Positions 22,989 to 32,526 of a stretch of DNA of 64,000 nt are shown piece by piece. Below the pieces are notes generated by a model, which ran no database searches, was not told where the DNA came from, and was given only the letters and a program-made list of their open reading frames with translations. Source of the stretch: Salinibaculum sp. SYNS191 (lineage in GTDB: Archaea > Halobacteriota > Halobacteria > Halobacteriales > Haloarculaceae). The position numbers and the translations under genes were made by a program. Each line of letters starts with the position of its first letter. Position 1 is the first letter of the stretch. The stretch is from assembly GCF_037338445.1 (NCBI RefSeq), contig NZ_CP147838.1, positions 310,001-374,000 on the forward strand, in the 5' to 3' direction.

Positions 22989-23351
22989 ATGACGATAGAA
23001 GTCAGCGACAGGCCCTGTCCGGACTGCGGCGAGCACCTCCAGGTCATCTACGTGACCGAACTGAAGCAGGTCGTCTCCGGGTGGGCTTGCCCCGACTGCG
23101 GCTTTCTCGCCTCCGAGAAGCACGGCTTCGAGGACCGGGTGCCCACACCCGAGTCCAGGGAGTACGTCGTCCGCACCGAGCGACCCCTGTCCAGCGAGGA
23201 CGTCCGCGACCCGCTGGGCGACGTCGTCGACGAGTTCCGCGCCCGTGCGAGCGCCGAGATGGCCGACGACGAAGTCTGGCTGCTCATCGACCCCGAGGAC
23301 GAGACGCTGGTCGACGCACAGGTCGGCGAGAACGTCAACGACGAGTCCTGA
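22989..23351 (+). CDS. Zinc-ribbon protein, unknown function
   Basis: A 120-residue protein. The N-terminus has CPDCG (Cys10, Cys13) and, 20 residues on, CPDCG again (about Cys34, Cys37), a classic zinc ribbon. The C-terminal half is acidic and helical (DVVDEFRARASAEMADDEVWLLID). It converges with menD, 6 nt from stop to stop. It may be a nucleic-acid or protein adaptor; no specific role can be given. Confidence 0.75.
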   Translation: MTIEVSDRPCPDCGEHLQVIYVTELKQVVSGWACPDCGFLASEKHGFEDRVPTPESREYVVRTERPLSSEDVRDPLGDVVDEFRARASAEMADDEVWLLIDPEDETLVDAQVGENVNDES

Positions 23352-23357
23352 CGCGAC

Positions 23358-25112
23358 TCAGGGAACCTGGTCGCAGACCCGGTCGTGCAACCGTTCCCGG
23401 AAGCGGTGGCTCTCGGTGGCGTCCGTCCGGACTTCGAGCACCGTTGTCCCGCCGTCGCCGACTGTCGCGTCGAAGGCCCGCTGGAACTCCCCGCGGCCGT
23501 CCACCCGCCGGAAGTCGAGGTCATAGAGGTCCCCGGTGGGCTCGAAGTCCAGACCGTGGGGCGTCTCGAACTGCTCGGTGAACGGCGGGTCGAAGTTCTC
23601 GATGGGGAGTTTGTGGAAGATGCCGCCGCCGTCGTTGTTGACGAGGACGATCGTGGCGTCGACGTCGCAGCGCGCCAGCGCGAGCAGGCCGTTCATGTCG
23701 TGGTAGTAGGCGATGTCGCCGGTCACGAGCACGAGCGGGTCGTCCGTCGCGCTGCCGGCCCCCAGCGCCGTCGAGGTGACGCCGTCGATACCGCTGACGC
23801 CGCGGTTCCCGAGCGTCGTAATCGCCGCGGCCCGCGGCTTGCCGAACCGGTCCAGGTCACGCACCGGCATGCTGTTGGAGACAAAGAGCGTCGCCGGGTC
23901 GGGGCACTGACTGGCCACGTCGTGCAGCACCGCCCCTTCGAAGAACCGCTCCTCGCAGGCCTCTCCGACCAAATCCCAGTACGCCCGTTCGGCCTCGCCG
24001 AAGCGTTCGGCCCATGCCGGCTCTCCGGGGGCCGTCACCTCGTCCGCCACCGCCTCGAATAGCGCGGTCGGGTCGGCGACGACGAGGTCCGTCGCGGTGA
24101 ACTCCGCCTCGCGCCAGCCCCCTGCGGGGTCGACCACGAACTGTCGCGCCTCGACGCCGGCCAGGTACTTCCGGAGCACCTTCGACGTGGGCGAGGCCCC
24201 GGTCCGGACGACGACGTCCGGCTCGGGCCAGTCCTCGACGCCGTCCAGGTAGGAGTCGTACCCGCCGCAGACGGTGGGCGAGCGGGTCTCTGGACCGAAC
24301 CGGGCACCCGAGAGCGGGTCCGCGAGCACCGGGAACCCGGTCGCTTCAGCGACGCTGGCGACTGCCGCCCGGTCCGGGCCCGGCGAATCCGCGGGGCCAC
24401 AGACGACGAGCCCCCTCTCGGCGTTCTCGATGGCCGCAGCGACGGTCTGGACGGTATCGCCCGACGGCTCAACCCGGCCGGCCGTCGTCCGCAGGTACGG
24501 CCCGTCGCGTCCTTCGGCGGCCAGAGGCGCGTCCCGCCCGAACGAGTCGGGCACGTCGCCGGGCACCTCGGTCGGTTCCAGCGGCTTGCGGAAGGGGACG
24601 TTGAGGTGGACCGGCCCGGGTTTCGCTCCCGTCGTCTCTCGGTATGCCCGGGCCATCGTCGTCCGGAGCGACCGGACTTTCCGGTCCTCGGCTTCCGGTT
24701 CGGGTAGCGTCCGGTACCAGCGGACGGCGTCCCCGTAGAGCTTCTCCTGGTCGGTGGTCTGGTTCGCGCCGCTGTCCCGGAGTTCCGGCGGGCGGTCGGC
24801 GGTGAGGAGGAGTAGCGGAACCCGTGCCTCGCTGGCTTCCAGCACCGCCGGGTGGAAGTTCGCTGCGGCGGTCCCGGACGTGCAGACGACGGCCGTCGGC
24901 GCTCCCGTGCGGCGGCCCCGTCCGAGCGCGAAGAAGGCGCTCGACCGCTCGTCCAGGTGCGAGAAGACCGTTATGTCGGGGTGGGCCGCGAAGGCGACGG
25001 TGAGCGGCGTCGAGCGGCTCCCCGGCGAGATACAGACGGCCTCCAGGCCGGCCGCCGCCAGTTCGTCGGCGATGACGCGTCCCCAGAGCGTGTTCCTGTT
25101 CGGTGCCGTCAT
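23358..25112 (-). CDS. menD: 2-succinyl-5-enolpyruvyl-6-hydroxy-3-cyclohexene-1-carboxylate synthase
   Basis: A 584-residue thiamine-diphosphate enzyme that joins isochorismate and 2-oxoglutarate in menaquinone synthesis. The N-terminal CISPGSRSTPLTVAF is the MenD signature, SGTAAANFHPAVLEA follows, and the cofactor motif VTGDIAYYHDMNGLLAL (with the metal-binding Asp and the Asn) lies in the C-terminal third. The length is normal. The start is the ATG at 25112 (MTAPNRNTLWGRV), which overlaps the menF stop by 4 bp (ATGA), so the two are translationally coupled. Membrane menaquinone serves respiration in haloarchaea. Confidence 0.95.
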   Translation of the reverse strand: MTAPNRNTLWGRVIADELAAAGLEAVCISPGSRSTPLTVAFAAHPDITVFSHLDERSSAFFALGRGRRTGAPTAVVCTSGTAAANFHPAVLEASEARVPLLLLTADRPPELRDSGANQTTDQEKLYGDAVRWYRTLPEPEAEDRKVRSLRTTMARAYRETTGAKPGPVHLNVPFRKPLEPTEVPGDVPDSFGRDAPLAAEGRDGPYLRTTAGRVEPSGDTVQTVAAAIENAERGLVVCGPADSPGPDRAAVASVAEATGFPVLADPLSGARFGPETRSPTVCGGYDSYLDGVEDWPEPDVVVRTGASPTSKVLRKYLAGVEARQFVVDPAGGWREAEFTATDLVVADPTALFEAVADEVTAPGEPAWAERFGEAERAYWDLVGEACEERFFEGAVLHDVASQCPDPATLFVSNSMPVRDLDRFGKPRAAAITTLGNRGVSGIDGVTSTALGAGSATDDPLVLVTGDIAYYHDMNGLLALARCDVDATIVLVNNDGGGIFHKLPIENFDPPFTEQFETPHGLDFEPTGDLYDLDFRRVDGRGEFQRAFDATVGDGGTTVLEVRTDATESHRFRERLHDRVCDQVP

Positions 25113-26455
25113 TCGAGTTCGTCGAGCATCGGGCCGTACTTCAGTTGTAGTTCGTCGTACTCCTCGTCGGGGTCGCTGTCGGCGACGATACCCGCGCCGG
25201 CGAACAGCGTCGCCGTGCTGTCGGCGGCCAGCGCAGACCTGATGGCGACGGCGAAGGTGCCGTCGCCGTCGGCGTCGAGCCAGCCGATGGGCGAGGCGTA
25301 CCAGCCGCGGTCGAACGCCTCCGTCTCGCGGATGGTCCGCAACGCGCCGTCCGGCGGGAGCCCACCGACCGCGGGGGTCGGATGCAGCGCCTCGACCAGC
25401 GAGAGCACGTGTGCGTCGCTCGCCAGTTCCGCGCGAATCGGCGTCTGGAGGTGCTGGACGGTGTCCAGCCGGCGGACCGTCCGGCTCCCGGTCCGAATCT
25501 CGGACGCGAGCGGTGCGAGCTGTTCGCGTATCGCCTCCACGACGAGCTGGTGTTCGTGGACGTCCTTCTCGCTCTCGCGGAGTTCGGCCGCCAGCCACTC
25601 GTCCTCGGACGCCGTGTCGCCGCGGCCGGTCGAGCCAGCCAGCGCCTCCGTCCTGACCGTCCGTCCCTGCAGCGTCACCAGCCGCTCCGGGGTGGCTCCG
25701 AAGAACGTACCCCCGACGGCCGGTTCGAACAGGAACCTGAAGCACCCGGGGTAGGTCTCGCCCAGTCGCGAGAGGGCACTCGGGGCGTCGACGGGCCTGT
25801 CGAGGTCAACGTTCAGGGCCTGTGCCAGCACGACCTTCTGCAGGTCGCCACGGCGGACCTTCTCGGTGGCCGCAGTCACCTGGTCGCGCCAGCCCTCCTT
25901 GGACGGGGTAGGCCGCTTCCGCGCGATACCGGGGCGGCCCGTCGCCTCGAACGCCGGGAGGGAGGCGAGTCGGGACTCCCACTCGTCCAGGGTCTCCTCG
26001 GCGCGACCGGTGGCGTCCGCGCCCGTGGCAGCGGCGGTCAGCCACGCACCGCTCGTGGTCATCGTCAACTGGACCGACGGCAGCACGAAGCGTGCGCCGG
26101 GGTAGCCGTGCCAGAGTTCGCTCGCGTTCGGCTCGGCGTGACCCTCGTGGAAGGCGAACCCGCCGAACAGCCGCGGCCGCGCGTCGTGGTGAACGCCGTC
26201 GGGCACGGAGAGCCCGTCGAAGAGGTCTTCCACGCCCGCCCGGACGGTCCCGAACCGGTCGCGTCCGTCGGCCGTTATCATCGCCGCCGTCCCGCCAGCG
26301 ACCATCGTGGTCGTGGCGTCGCCCCAGGCCAGCCGGGGACGCGTGACGGCGTGCAGGAACGAGCCGACCGACGTCCGGTCGATTGCTCGCGACCGGACGG
26401 CGCCCGTCAGTTCCGAGACCGGCACGGGTTGCCCGTCACCACGCACTGATTCCAT
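25109..26455 (-). CDS. menF: Isochorismate synthase (MenF-type)
   Basis: A 448-residue chorismate-using enzyme of the anthranilate/isochorismate synthase family. The C-terminal catalytic half has LAGSTGRG, the KDVHEHQLVVEAIREQL helix, HPTPAVGGLP, RGWYASPIGW and LFAGAGIV, all standard MenF/DhbC/EntC positions. It makes isochorismate, the substrate of MenD encoded just downstream with a 4-bp overlap. The ATG at 26455 is preferred to a GTG at 26464. Isochorismate rather than anthranilate synthase is favoured by the menD context. Confidence 0.93.
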   Translation of the reverse strand: MESVRGDGQPVPVSELTGAVRSRAIDRTSVGSFLHAVTRPRLAWGDATTTMVAGGTAAMITADGRDRFGTVRAGVEDLFDGLSVPDGVHHDARPRLFGGFAFHEGHAEPNASELWHGYPGARFVLPSVQLTMTTSGAWLTAAATGADATGRAEETLDEWESRLASLPAFEATGRPGIARKRPTPSKEGWRDQVTAATEKVRRGDLQKVVLAQALNVDLDRPVDAPSALSRLGETYPGCFRFLFEPAVGGTFFGATPERLVTLQGRTVRTEALAGSTGRGDTASEDEWLAAELRESEKDVHEHQLVVEAIREQLAPLASEIRTGSRTVRRLDTVQHLQTPIRAELASDAHVLSLVEALHPTPAVGGLPPDGALRTIRETEAFDRGWYASPIGWLDADGDGTFAVAIRSALAADSTATLFAGAGIVADSDPDEEYDELQLKYGPMLDELE

Positions 26456-26699
26456 CTGGCACACGTTGGTGTTCCCGACGTTTGAGCCTAACTATACGGT
26501 CCGCACGGGAACGGGCCGAGCGCCTGCCGTCGACGGCCGCTCCAGCCGCCGCCAGGGCACAGACGAAATATACGGCGATAACGAACATAATCTCCAACAG
26601 TAGCAAAGTAGTTTTTTGCTCGTTGCGTATAGATTTTTGTCATCCCGAAGTCCCCCCGTCAGGTTTAAATGCCCCTCAGTCGAACGCTCCAACGTTGCG

Positions 26700-26915
26700 A
26701 TGCCAAAGGTAGAGATCACGATTCCGGAACACCTCGAGATGCAGATCGCCCAGATGGTCGAACAGGGCGAGTTCCTCAACCGCGAGGAAGCAATCGAGGA
26801 CCTACTCTCCACCGGACTGAAGGCGTACAAAACGAGTGGCCCGAGTGACGAGGACGAGGAGCCGGGCTTCGAAGAGGATGGGATGATGGGACACGACGAC
26901 GAGTACGTCTTCTGA
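26700..26915 (+). CDS. Ribbon-helix-helix (CopG-like) protein
   Basis: A 71-residue protein. The beta strand PKVEITIPEHL and two helices (EMQIAQMVEQGEFLNREEAIEDLLSTGLKAYK) form a ribbon-helix-helix DNA-binding unit. The tail is acidic and flexible. A TATA-like TTTAAAT (26664-26670) lies about 33 nt upstream of the ATG, giving a very short leader. It is probably a dimeric repressor of unknown targets; no adjacent toxin gene is seen. Confidence 0.8.
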   Translation: MPKVEITIPEHLEMQIAQMVEQGEFLNREEAIEDLLSTGLKAYKTSGPSDEDEEPGFEEDGMMGHDDEYVF

Positions 26916-27016
26916 CATACCGTCCTGCGCGGCGCGACCGGGTGTACCCATCCCCGTGTTCTGGTAGCGGCTCCCAAACAATCCTTAAAACGATACCCGT
27001 CCAATAGAATACCACA

Positions 27017-27295
27017 ATGCACAAAGACGAGCTTCTGGAGCTCCACGAACAGATGGTCACTATCATGAACTACTTCAAAAACCTCGAACACGTGGACGAG
27101 ACGCTGTTCGAGGCCTACGACGAACTCGACGTCACCCCCGCCGACGTACACATGTCCAAAAGCGAACACAAGCACGCGGTGTTCGTGCTCGGGAACGCGC
27201 TGGCGAACGCGATGAGCGAGGACGAGTTCTCCGACGCCGGACGGGTCGGCAAGCGGATGAAGGAACTCGCAGAGGACGCGGAACGCAAACTGTAG
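27017..27295 (+). CDS. UPF0058 family protein
   Basis: A 92-residue helical protein (MHKDELLELHEQMVTI). The N-terminal HKDELLELHEQ and the SKSEHKHAVFVLG segment are typical of the archaeal UPF0058 family, whose function is unknown. A CTTAAAA box at 26984-26990 lies about 30 nt before the ATG, so the mRNA is likely leaderless. It follows the RHH gene in the same direction but with its own promoter. Confidence 0.85.
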   Translation: MHKDELLELHEQMVTIMNYFKNLEHVDETLFEAYDELDVTPADVHMSKSEHKHAVFVLGNALANAMSEDEFSDAGRVGKRMKELAEDAERKL

Positions 27296-27346
27296 GCGGG
27301 TCCACAGCTCCAGAGCGCTGGCGGTAGTGCCGTGCCGGCTCGACTC

Positions 27347-27856
27347 TCACTCTTCACTCAGTACGTCGAGAAGTTCCGGGTCCGTTCGGAACTTCAACAC
27401 GTTGTGCAGGGCGTGGTTGCGGACGTTCTCGACCACGTCCCCGTGGTGCTTGTAGAACTCGTGGACCCACCGCGATTCGGCGGCGCGGCTGGGAAACAGC
27501 ATGATGGCCTTCCACTGGTACGTCCCCGTCGAGAGGGAGTAAAAGAGCGTGTGCTCGTCGTCCCGGATGAACTCCATCGCCTCCCGCCAGCGGTCCGCGA
27601 AGTGTGAGGCGTCGAACTTGAACTCGAGTAACGCGAAGTTGAAGTACGCCTCGTTGATAAGAATCGCGTCGCGAAAGACGCCTTCCTCGCGCATCTTGCG
27701 CACGGACTCGCTGACGGTGACGTGGGAGACGTCGATGTCGTACTTCGATTCCAGACGCCGCGCGAGTTCCCGCGAGGAGAGCTGTGGCTCCCGCGAGAGC
27801 TCCTTGAGAATACAGACGTCGCGCTGGCTGAACTCCCAGTCTGGCTCGTCGTCCAT
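27347..27856 (-). CDS. Winged-helix (Lrp/AsnC-like) transcriptional regulator
   Basis: A 169-residue protein. The N-terminal winged helix (RDVCILKELSREPQLSSREL, then HVTVSESVRKM) resembles Lrp/AsnC and related archaeal regulators. The C-terminal 90 residues form a mixed alpha/beta domain (NFALLEFKFDASHFADRW, TGTYQWKAIMLF) of the size of a ligand-binding or dimerisation module, but without an obvious RAM signature. It lies alone between convergent and divergent neighbours. Target and ligand unknown. Confidence 0.8.
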   Translation of the reverse strand: MDDEPDWEFSQRDVCILKELSREPQLSSRELARRLESKYDIDVSHVTVSESVRKMREEGVFRDAILINEAYFNFALLEFKFDASHFADRWREAMEFIRDDEHTLFYSLSTGTYQWKAIMLFPSRAAESRWVHEFYKHHGDVVENVRNHALHNVLKFRTDPELLDVLSEE

Positions 27857-27957
27857 CTCTACCTGCCTGGTCTATCATGTAAGAAAATGTTACTTACGAT
27901 AGGCCGAGAAAGACCCCGTTCGTCGCTCCGCCGTGACCGGAGCACGACGACGGAACG

Positions 27958-28749
27958 CTACCGGCCCTCGAACTCGGGCTCCCGGCCCTCTGCGAACGCG
28001 TACGCGCCTTCGGAGTGGTCCTCGGAGGCTATCGTCTCCGCCAGCGCATCCGCTTCGGCCTCGATAGCAGCGTCTATGTCACGCGTCGGACCGGCTTCGA
28101 GGAGCCGTTTCGACGCTTCCAGTGCGACGGTCGGCCCGCTCGCGATGTCGGCGACGAGGTCGTCCGCCCGCTCGTCGAACTCCTCTTCCGGGTAGACGTG
28201 ATTGACGAGTCCGAGGTCGAGGGCCCGGTCGCTCTCGACCAGTTCGCCGGTGTAGACCAGTTCCTTCGCCACGTTCTCGCCGACGAGACGCGGCAACAGG
28301 TGTGAGGTGCCCGAGTCGACGGAGAGGCCGACCTGCCGGAACCCGAAGCTGATTCGTGCCCGCTCGCTCGCCAACACGACGTCGCAGGCGATGGCGAGCG
28401 CCCCGCCGGCACCGAAGGCGGGGCCGTCCACCTTCGCGACGGACGGCATCGGACACTCGGCGACGGCCTGGACCGCCCGGTTGACTGGCAGGGCGTAGTC
28501 CTCGATGCGGGTCTCGATGTCGACGTCCGCCGCGACCCCCTCCATCATCGCCGCGACGTCGCCCCCGGCACAGAAGACGCCGCCGGCACCCTCCACGACG
28601 AGACAGCGCGCGTTCTCGGCCTCCGCCTCCGCGACAGCGGACTGGACGCCCTCGGCCATCTCGACCGTGAGGGCGTTGCGCACGTCCGGGTCGTTCAGCG
28701 TCAGCGTCGCCGTCTCGTCGACTATCTCCAGGGTCACCAGTTCGCTCAT
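27958..28749 (-). CDS. Enoyl-CoA hydratase/isomerase family protein, PaaG-like
   Basis: A 263-residue crotonase-fold enzyme. The oxyanion-hole segments are GGVFCAGGDVAAM (about residues 56-68) and GPAFGAGGALAIACDV (about 109-124). The two Glu residues of true enoyl-CoA hydratase are absent: the first is Ala in GGALAI, and the second position reads VGLSVDSGTSHLLPRLVG with an Asp, as in PaaG-type and delta3-delta2 isomerases. Isomerase activity on an enoyl-CoA is therefore more likely than hydration. It is on the same strand as the ArsA gene upstream (46-bp gap). Substrate not shown. Confidence 0.85.
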   Translation of the reverse strand: MSELVTLEIVDETATLTLNDPDVRNALTVEMAEGVQSAVAEAEAENARCLVVEGAGGVFCAGGDVAAMMEGVAADVDIETRIEDYALPVNRAVQAVAECPMPSVAKVDGPAFGAGGALAIACDVVLASERARISFGFRQVGLSVDSGTSHLLPRLVGENVAKELVYTGELVESDRALDLGLVNHVYPEEEFDERADDLVADIASGPTVALEASKRLLEAGPTRDIDAAIEAEADALAETIASEDHSEGAYAFAEGREPEFEGR

Positions 28750-28794
28750 GCTGTCGGTCGACGCACGACAGCCGAATAAGTCCTGCGCGGCCGG

Positions 28795-29733
28795 CTACGG
28801 CGGGAGCCGGTCGGCGATCGTCTCCAGCGCCTCCCAGCCGTCGGCCTGACCGGTCAGGTCGGGGAGTTCCACCCTGTCGAGGTCGGGGAACGCCTCGCCT
28901 ATCTCCGACAGAACCTCCTGCTGCCGTTCCTGCTGTGCAGAACAACGCGCACACCCCTCGTCGACCTCCGTCAGCACCCGGTTGACCACCAGCGTCCCGA
29001 CGGGGACCTCCGCCTCGCGGAGTCGCGCGACCAGTCGCTCGGTCTCGGACAGCACCAGCCGTTCGGGGAGACAGACCACCCGGAAGGTCGTCCGGTCGGG
29101 GTCGCGCAGGACCGCCGCCACGCGCTCCATCTCGGACAAGACCTCGGTGAAGGCAGTGTCGTCCGCGTCGTCCCGGCCCATCGTCGCGTACGGACCGAAC
29201 AGCATCGTCTTCGCCGCGTCGGTCTTCCGGGAGACCTGTTCCCGGACCGACAGTGCGGTCTTGACGCCGGTCCCGACGGCATCGGGCAAGTCGAGCAGGC
29301 GGAGCGTGTGGCCGGTCGGGGCCGTGTCGAAAATGACCCGGTCCCAGCGGTCGTCCTCGGCGTACGTCTCGATGTTGGCCAGCGCGGCCAGTTCGTCGCT
29401 GCCCGGCAACAGGCCGGCGGTGAAAAGCTCCCGGAGTCCGGCTTCGTCCAGGTCGATGCCGGCCCCGTCCAGGTCGTCTGCCAGCGCCTCGAACAGCGCC
29501 TCGTACTGTGCCGTCCCCTTCGCCGGGTCAGTCTCCACGGCGGACAGCCCCGACTCTATCTCGACCGGGTCGCCGCTCAGGTCCGCCTCCAGCACGTCTC
29601 CGAGCGAGTGGGCGGGGTCCGTCGACACGACGAGCGCGTCCTCGCCCGCGCGAGCGGCCGCCAACCCCGTCGCCGCCGCGCAGGTCGTCTTGCCGACGCC
29701 CCCTTTGCCGCCGTAGAGGACCACATCTGGCAT
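28795..29733 (-). CDS. ArsA/Get3 family ATPase
   Basis: A 312-residue deviant-Walker ATPase. The P-loop GGKGGVGKTT (residues 8-17), switch regions STDPAHSLGDVLE and DTAPTGHTLRLLDLP, and the zinc pair CARC near residue 268 match Get3-type tail-anchored-protein targeting ATPases. Arsenite-pump ArsA has a duplicated domain, which is absent here. The ATG at 29733 (MPDVVLYGGKGG) places the P-loop at the expected distance; the upstream extension is not conserved in character. A role in membrane-protein insertion is inferred by family. Confidence 0.9.
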   Translation of the reverse strand: MPDVVLYGGKGGVGKTTCAAATGLAAARAGEDALVVSTDPAHSLGDVLEADLSGDPVEIESGLSAVETDPAKGTAQYEALFEALADDLDGAGIDLDEAGLRELFTAGLLPGSDELAALANIETYAEDDRWDRVIFDTAPTGHTLRLLDLPDAVGTGVKTALSVREQVSRKTDAAKTMLFGPYATMGRDDADDTAFTEVLSEMERVAAVLRDPDRTTFRVVCLPERLVLSETERLVARLREAEVPVGTLVVNRVLTEVDEGCARCSAQQERQQEVLSEIGEAFPDLDRVELPDLTGQADGWEALETIADRLPP

Positions 29734-29871
29734 GGGTAGAGCGTAGGCCAGCGCGCGCAAAAACCCACCGGCGCGCCAGCTGGAACTGCCGCTTGGGCCT
29801 CGCGTCGTCTCGCACTCGGGACATCGCTATAAAAATTCGCTCGTAGAACGCCCCACCGAACGCGGCCGGTC

Positions 29872-30906
29872 TCAGTAGTCGCGCTCGATGAGGTAGTCCG
29901 CAACGCCTTCGAGCATCCGTTTGGGCTCGTTGTCGGGGAGGACCTCGAGGTTCTCCTTCCCGCTCGCGACGAGGTCCTGCGCTCGCTCGCGGGCGAACTG
30001 GATGCTCCCGGCCTCGCGAAGCCGGTCCACAGCGGCTTCGATTTCGGCCTCTGTCACCGCCTCGACGCTGTCAGACGAGACGAGGTTGTCGACGTCGACG
30101 CCCTGGTTGCGGGCGTGGACGGTGATGAGCGTCTGTTTGTGCTCGACCAGGTCGCTCCCGCGCTGCTTGCCGAGCTTCTCGGTCGGCGTCGTCAGGTCCA
30201 GCAGGTCGTCCTGTATCTGGAAGGCCCGACCGATGTCGAGGCCGTAGCCGTGCAGCGGGTCGACTGCCTCGTCGTACCCCAGCAAGATTGCGGGAATCGA
30301 CGCGGCGGCAGCGTACAGCACGGCCGTCTTCAGCTCGACCATCTCCAGGTACTCGTCCGGTTCGATGGCACCGCGGCGTTCGAAGCTGATGTCGAGCGAC
30401 TGACCCTCGCATATCTCGGTGCAGGTGGTCGCGAGTTCCGACATGGCATCGACAGACCGTGCGGGCTGGGCACCGGTCTCCAGCATCGTCTCGAACGCCT
30501 TCGAGTACAGCGTATCGCCCGCGAGGATGGCCGTGGAGAGGCCGTACTCCTCGTGGACCGCCGGCACGCCGCGCCGGACCTCGTCGTCGTCCATGATGTC
30601 GTCGTGGATGAGCGTGAACGACTGGATGATTTCGATGCTGACGGCGGCCCGCATGATGTCGATTTGCCGGTCGTCGGCCGTCGGGAAAGCCGTGTAGTCC
30701 GTCGACAGCGGCGGGACGTCGGCCAGCGACTCGGCAGTCAGCAACACGACGGTCGGTCGCAGTCGCTTGCCGCCGGCCTTCAGCAGGTACCGCGACGCCT
30801 CGTAGAGTTCCTCGGGGTCGTCCAGCGGGAGGTACTCGTCGATGGCGTCGTTGACTTGCCCGCGCCGGTCCACGAGTGCCGTTTCGACGGTCTGCTGGCG
30901 AGTCAT
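29872..30906 (-). CDS. idsA: Short-chain polyprenyl diphosphate synthase (geranylgeranyl/farnesyl)
   Basis: A 344-residue prenyltransferase. The first Asp-rich motif is LIHDDIMDDDEVRRG and the second is FQIQDDLLDL, both intact. It condenses isopentenyl diphosphate to C20 (or C25) chains for archaeal ether lipids, carotenoids and quinones. The start is the ATG at 30906, 2 nt after the rnj stop; a GTG at 30912 overlapping that stop (GTGA) is equally possible. It is the last gene of the run that also holds mvk and ipk, so the supply and use of isoprenoid precursors are linked. Confidence 0.93.
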   Translation of the reverse strand: MTRQQTVETALVDRRGQVNDAIDEYLPLDDPEELYEASRYLLKAGGKRLRPTVVLLTAESLADVPPLSTDYTAFPTADDRQIDIMRAAVSIEIIQSFTLIHDDIMDDDEVRRGVPAVHEEYGLSTAILAGDTLYSKAFETMLETGAQPARSVDAMSELATTCTEICEGQSLDISFERRGAIEPDEYLEMVELKTAVLYAAAASIPAILLGYDEAVDPLHGYGLDIGRAFQIQDDLLDLTTPTEKLGKQRGSDLVEHKQTLITVHARNQGVDVDNLVSSDSVEAVTEAEIEAAVDRLREAGSIQFARERAQDLVASGKENLEVLPDNEPKRMLEGVADYLIERDY

Positions 30907-30908
30907 CG

Positions 30909-32255
30909 TCACTCGACCAGCGAGATGAGGTTGCCGTTCCGGGTCACGTGGAGGTCACGGCCCATCTTGTATCCCATGCTCTCCGCGAGGTCGACGTAGG
31001 GAGCGAAGCCTTTCATGTCCTGGTGGGCCGGGATGACGTGCTTGGGCTGGAGCGCGTCCAGCATCTCGTAGTGGCCCTCGCGGTTCAGGTGGCCCGAGAC
31101 GTGGATGTCGTCGTAGATGCGCGCGCCCTGCATGCCGAGCAGGCGCTCGGACTGGTAGCGCTGGCCCTCGTTGGTCGGCTCCGGGATGACCCGCGCCGAG
31201 AAGATGACCTTGTCGCCGTTGTCCAGTTCGTAGGGGGTCTCGCCGCGGCCCATCCGGGTGAGCATCGCGCGCGGCTCGCCCTGGTGGCCCGTCACGATGG
31301 GCAGGAAGTTCTCCTTGCCCTCGTTCATGATGCGCTTGAACGTCCGGTCGACGGACTTCCGGTGGCCGTACATCCCCAGGTCGTCGGGGAACTCCACGAA
31401 GTCCAGCCGTTCCGCGGTGCCGGAGTACTTCTCCATCGAGCGGCCGAGCAGCACCGGCTGACGGCCGATGTCGTCGGCGAACTCGACGAGGCTCTTGACG
31501 CGGGCGATGTGGCTGGAAAAGGTCGTGGCGACGATGCCGCCGTCGTAGTCCTCCAGGCTGTACATGACGTCCTTGAGGTGGCGACGGGCGACGGATTCGC
31601 TGGGCGTGCGACCCTTCTTCTCCGCGTTCGTACAGTCCTCGATGTAACAGAGGACGCCCTCGCCCTCGCGGCCGATTTCGCGGAACCGGTCCATGTCGAT
31701 GGGGTCGCCGATGACCGGCGTGTGGTCCATGCGCTTGTCCAGCCCGTAGACGATTGCGCCCTCGGGCGTGTGAAGCACCGGGTTGATGGCGTCGATGATG
31801 GAGTGGGTGACGTTGACGAACTCCAGTTCGTTGCGCTCGCCGATGGACATCGTCTCGCCGGGGTCCATCTTGATGAGGTCGTTCTGGACGCCGAACTTCT
31901 CCTCGCCCTGAATCTGCTGTTTGACCAGTTCGATGGTGAAGGGGGTCGCGACGACGGGGGCGTCGTAGCGGTGGGCCAGCTTGGAGATGGCGCCGATGTG
32001 GTCGAGGTGACCGTGGGTCGGCACGATGGCCTTGACGTCGCCCTCCAGGTCGGACATGACGCGGTCGTCCGGAATCGCGCCCATGTCGATGAGGTCGAGC
32101 GAGTGCATCCGCTCGGTCTCGACGTTGTCGTGAATCAGTACCTTCGAGAGGTTCAGTCCCATGTCGAAGATGACCACGTCGTCACCGGCCCGAACCGCAG
32201 TCATCTGCCGACCGACTTCCTCGTAACCGCCTATCGTTGCAATTTCGATTTCCAT
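30909..32255 (-). CDS. rnj: Ribonuclease J
   Basis: A 448-residue beta-CASP metallo-beta-lactamase RNase. The zinc-binding THGHLDHIG lies at about residue 80. The later His motifs follow ([24 protein letters not shown] near residue 385 and VIPAHQD), and the beta-CASP insert lies between. Archaeal RNase J is a 5'-to-3' exonuclease in RNA decay. The length is typical. The start is the ATG at 32255 ([17 protein letters not shown]), which matches the conserved family N-terminus. It lies immediately upstream of idsA in the same operon. Confidence 0.95.
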   Translation of the reverse strand: MEIEIATIGGYEEVGRQMTAVRAGDDVVIFDMGLNLSKVLIHDNVETERMHSLDLIDMGAIPDDRVMSDLEGDVKAIVPTHGHLDHIGAISKLAHRYDAPVVATPFTIELVKQQIQGEEKFGVQNDLIKMDPGETMSIGERNELEFVNVTHSIIDAINPVLHTPEGAIVYGLDKRMDHTPVIGDPIDMDRFREIGREGEGVLCYIEDCTNAEKKGRTPSESVARRHLKDVMYSLEDYDGGIVATTFSSHIARVKSLVEFADDIGRQPVLLGRSMEKYSGTAERLDFVEFPDDLGMYGHRKSVDRTFKRIMNEGKENFLPIVTGHQGEPRAMLTRMGRGETPYELDNGDKVIFSARVIPEPTNEGQRYQSERLLGMQGARIYDDIHVSGHLNREGHYEMLDALQPKHVIPAHQDMKGFAPYVDLAESMGYKMGRDLHVTRNGNLISLVE

Positions 32256-32526
32256 TGTATCACGCCGAGGGGCCCAGCCAGATACCGGGCGGCCGACGGG
32301 GAAGACAGCAATCTACACTGGCGACCAGTCCCGCGGCAGGTCCAGTCGGTACCGGCCTGCGCAGCGACTCGCGTCTCCCGAACGCGTCGCGAACACCGGG
32401 TCACCCTCGCGTGAGGGTCCCGGACGGACGCGTCCGTCGGCCGTCACACCGCGTACCTGGGACGGCCGTACGCTCGGTTACTGAGGACTAACAGTCCGGG
32501 TGATAAAAACTGTGGGGGTTCGCCGC

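Noticed and set aside
25109..25745. Upstream extension of menD to about 25745 (795 codons)
   Set aside because: It overlaps the menF coding sequence out of frame; MenD starts at 25112 with a 4-bp overlap.
30876..32414. 512-codon open frame on the plus strand
   Set aside because: It is the antisense of RNase J and idsA; GC-rich third positions keep the opposite strand open, and the composition is Val/Asp/Arg-rich without motifs.
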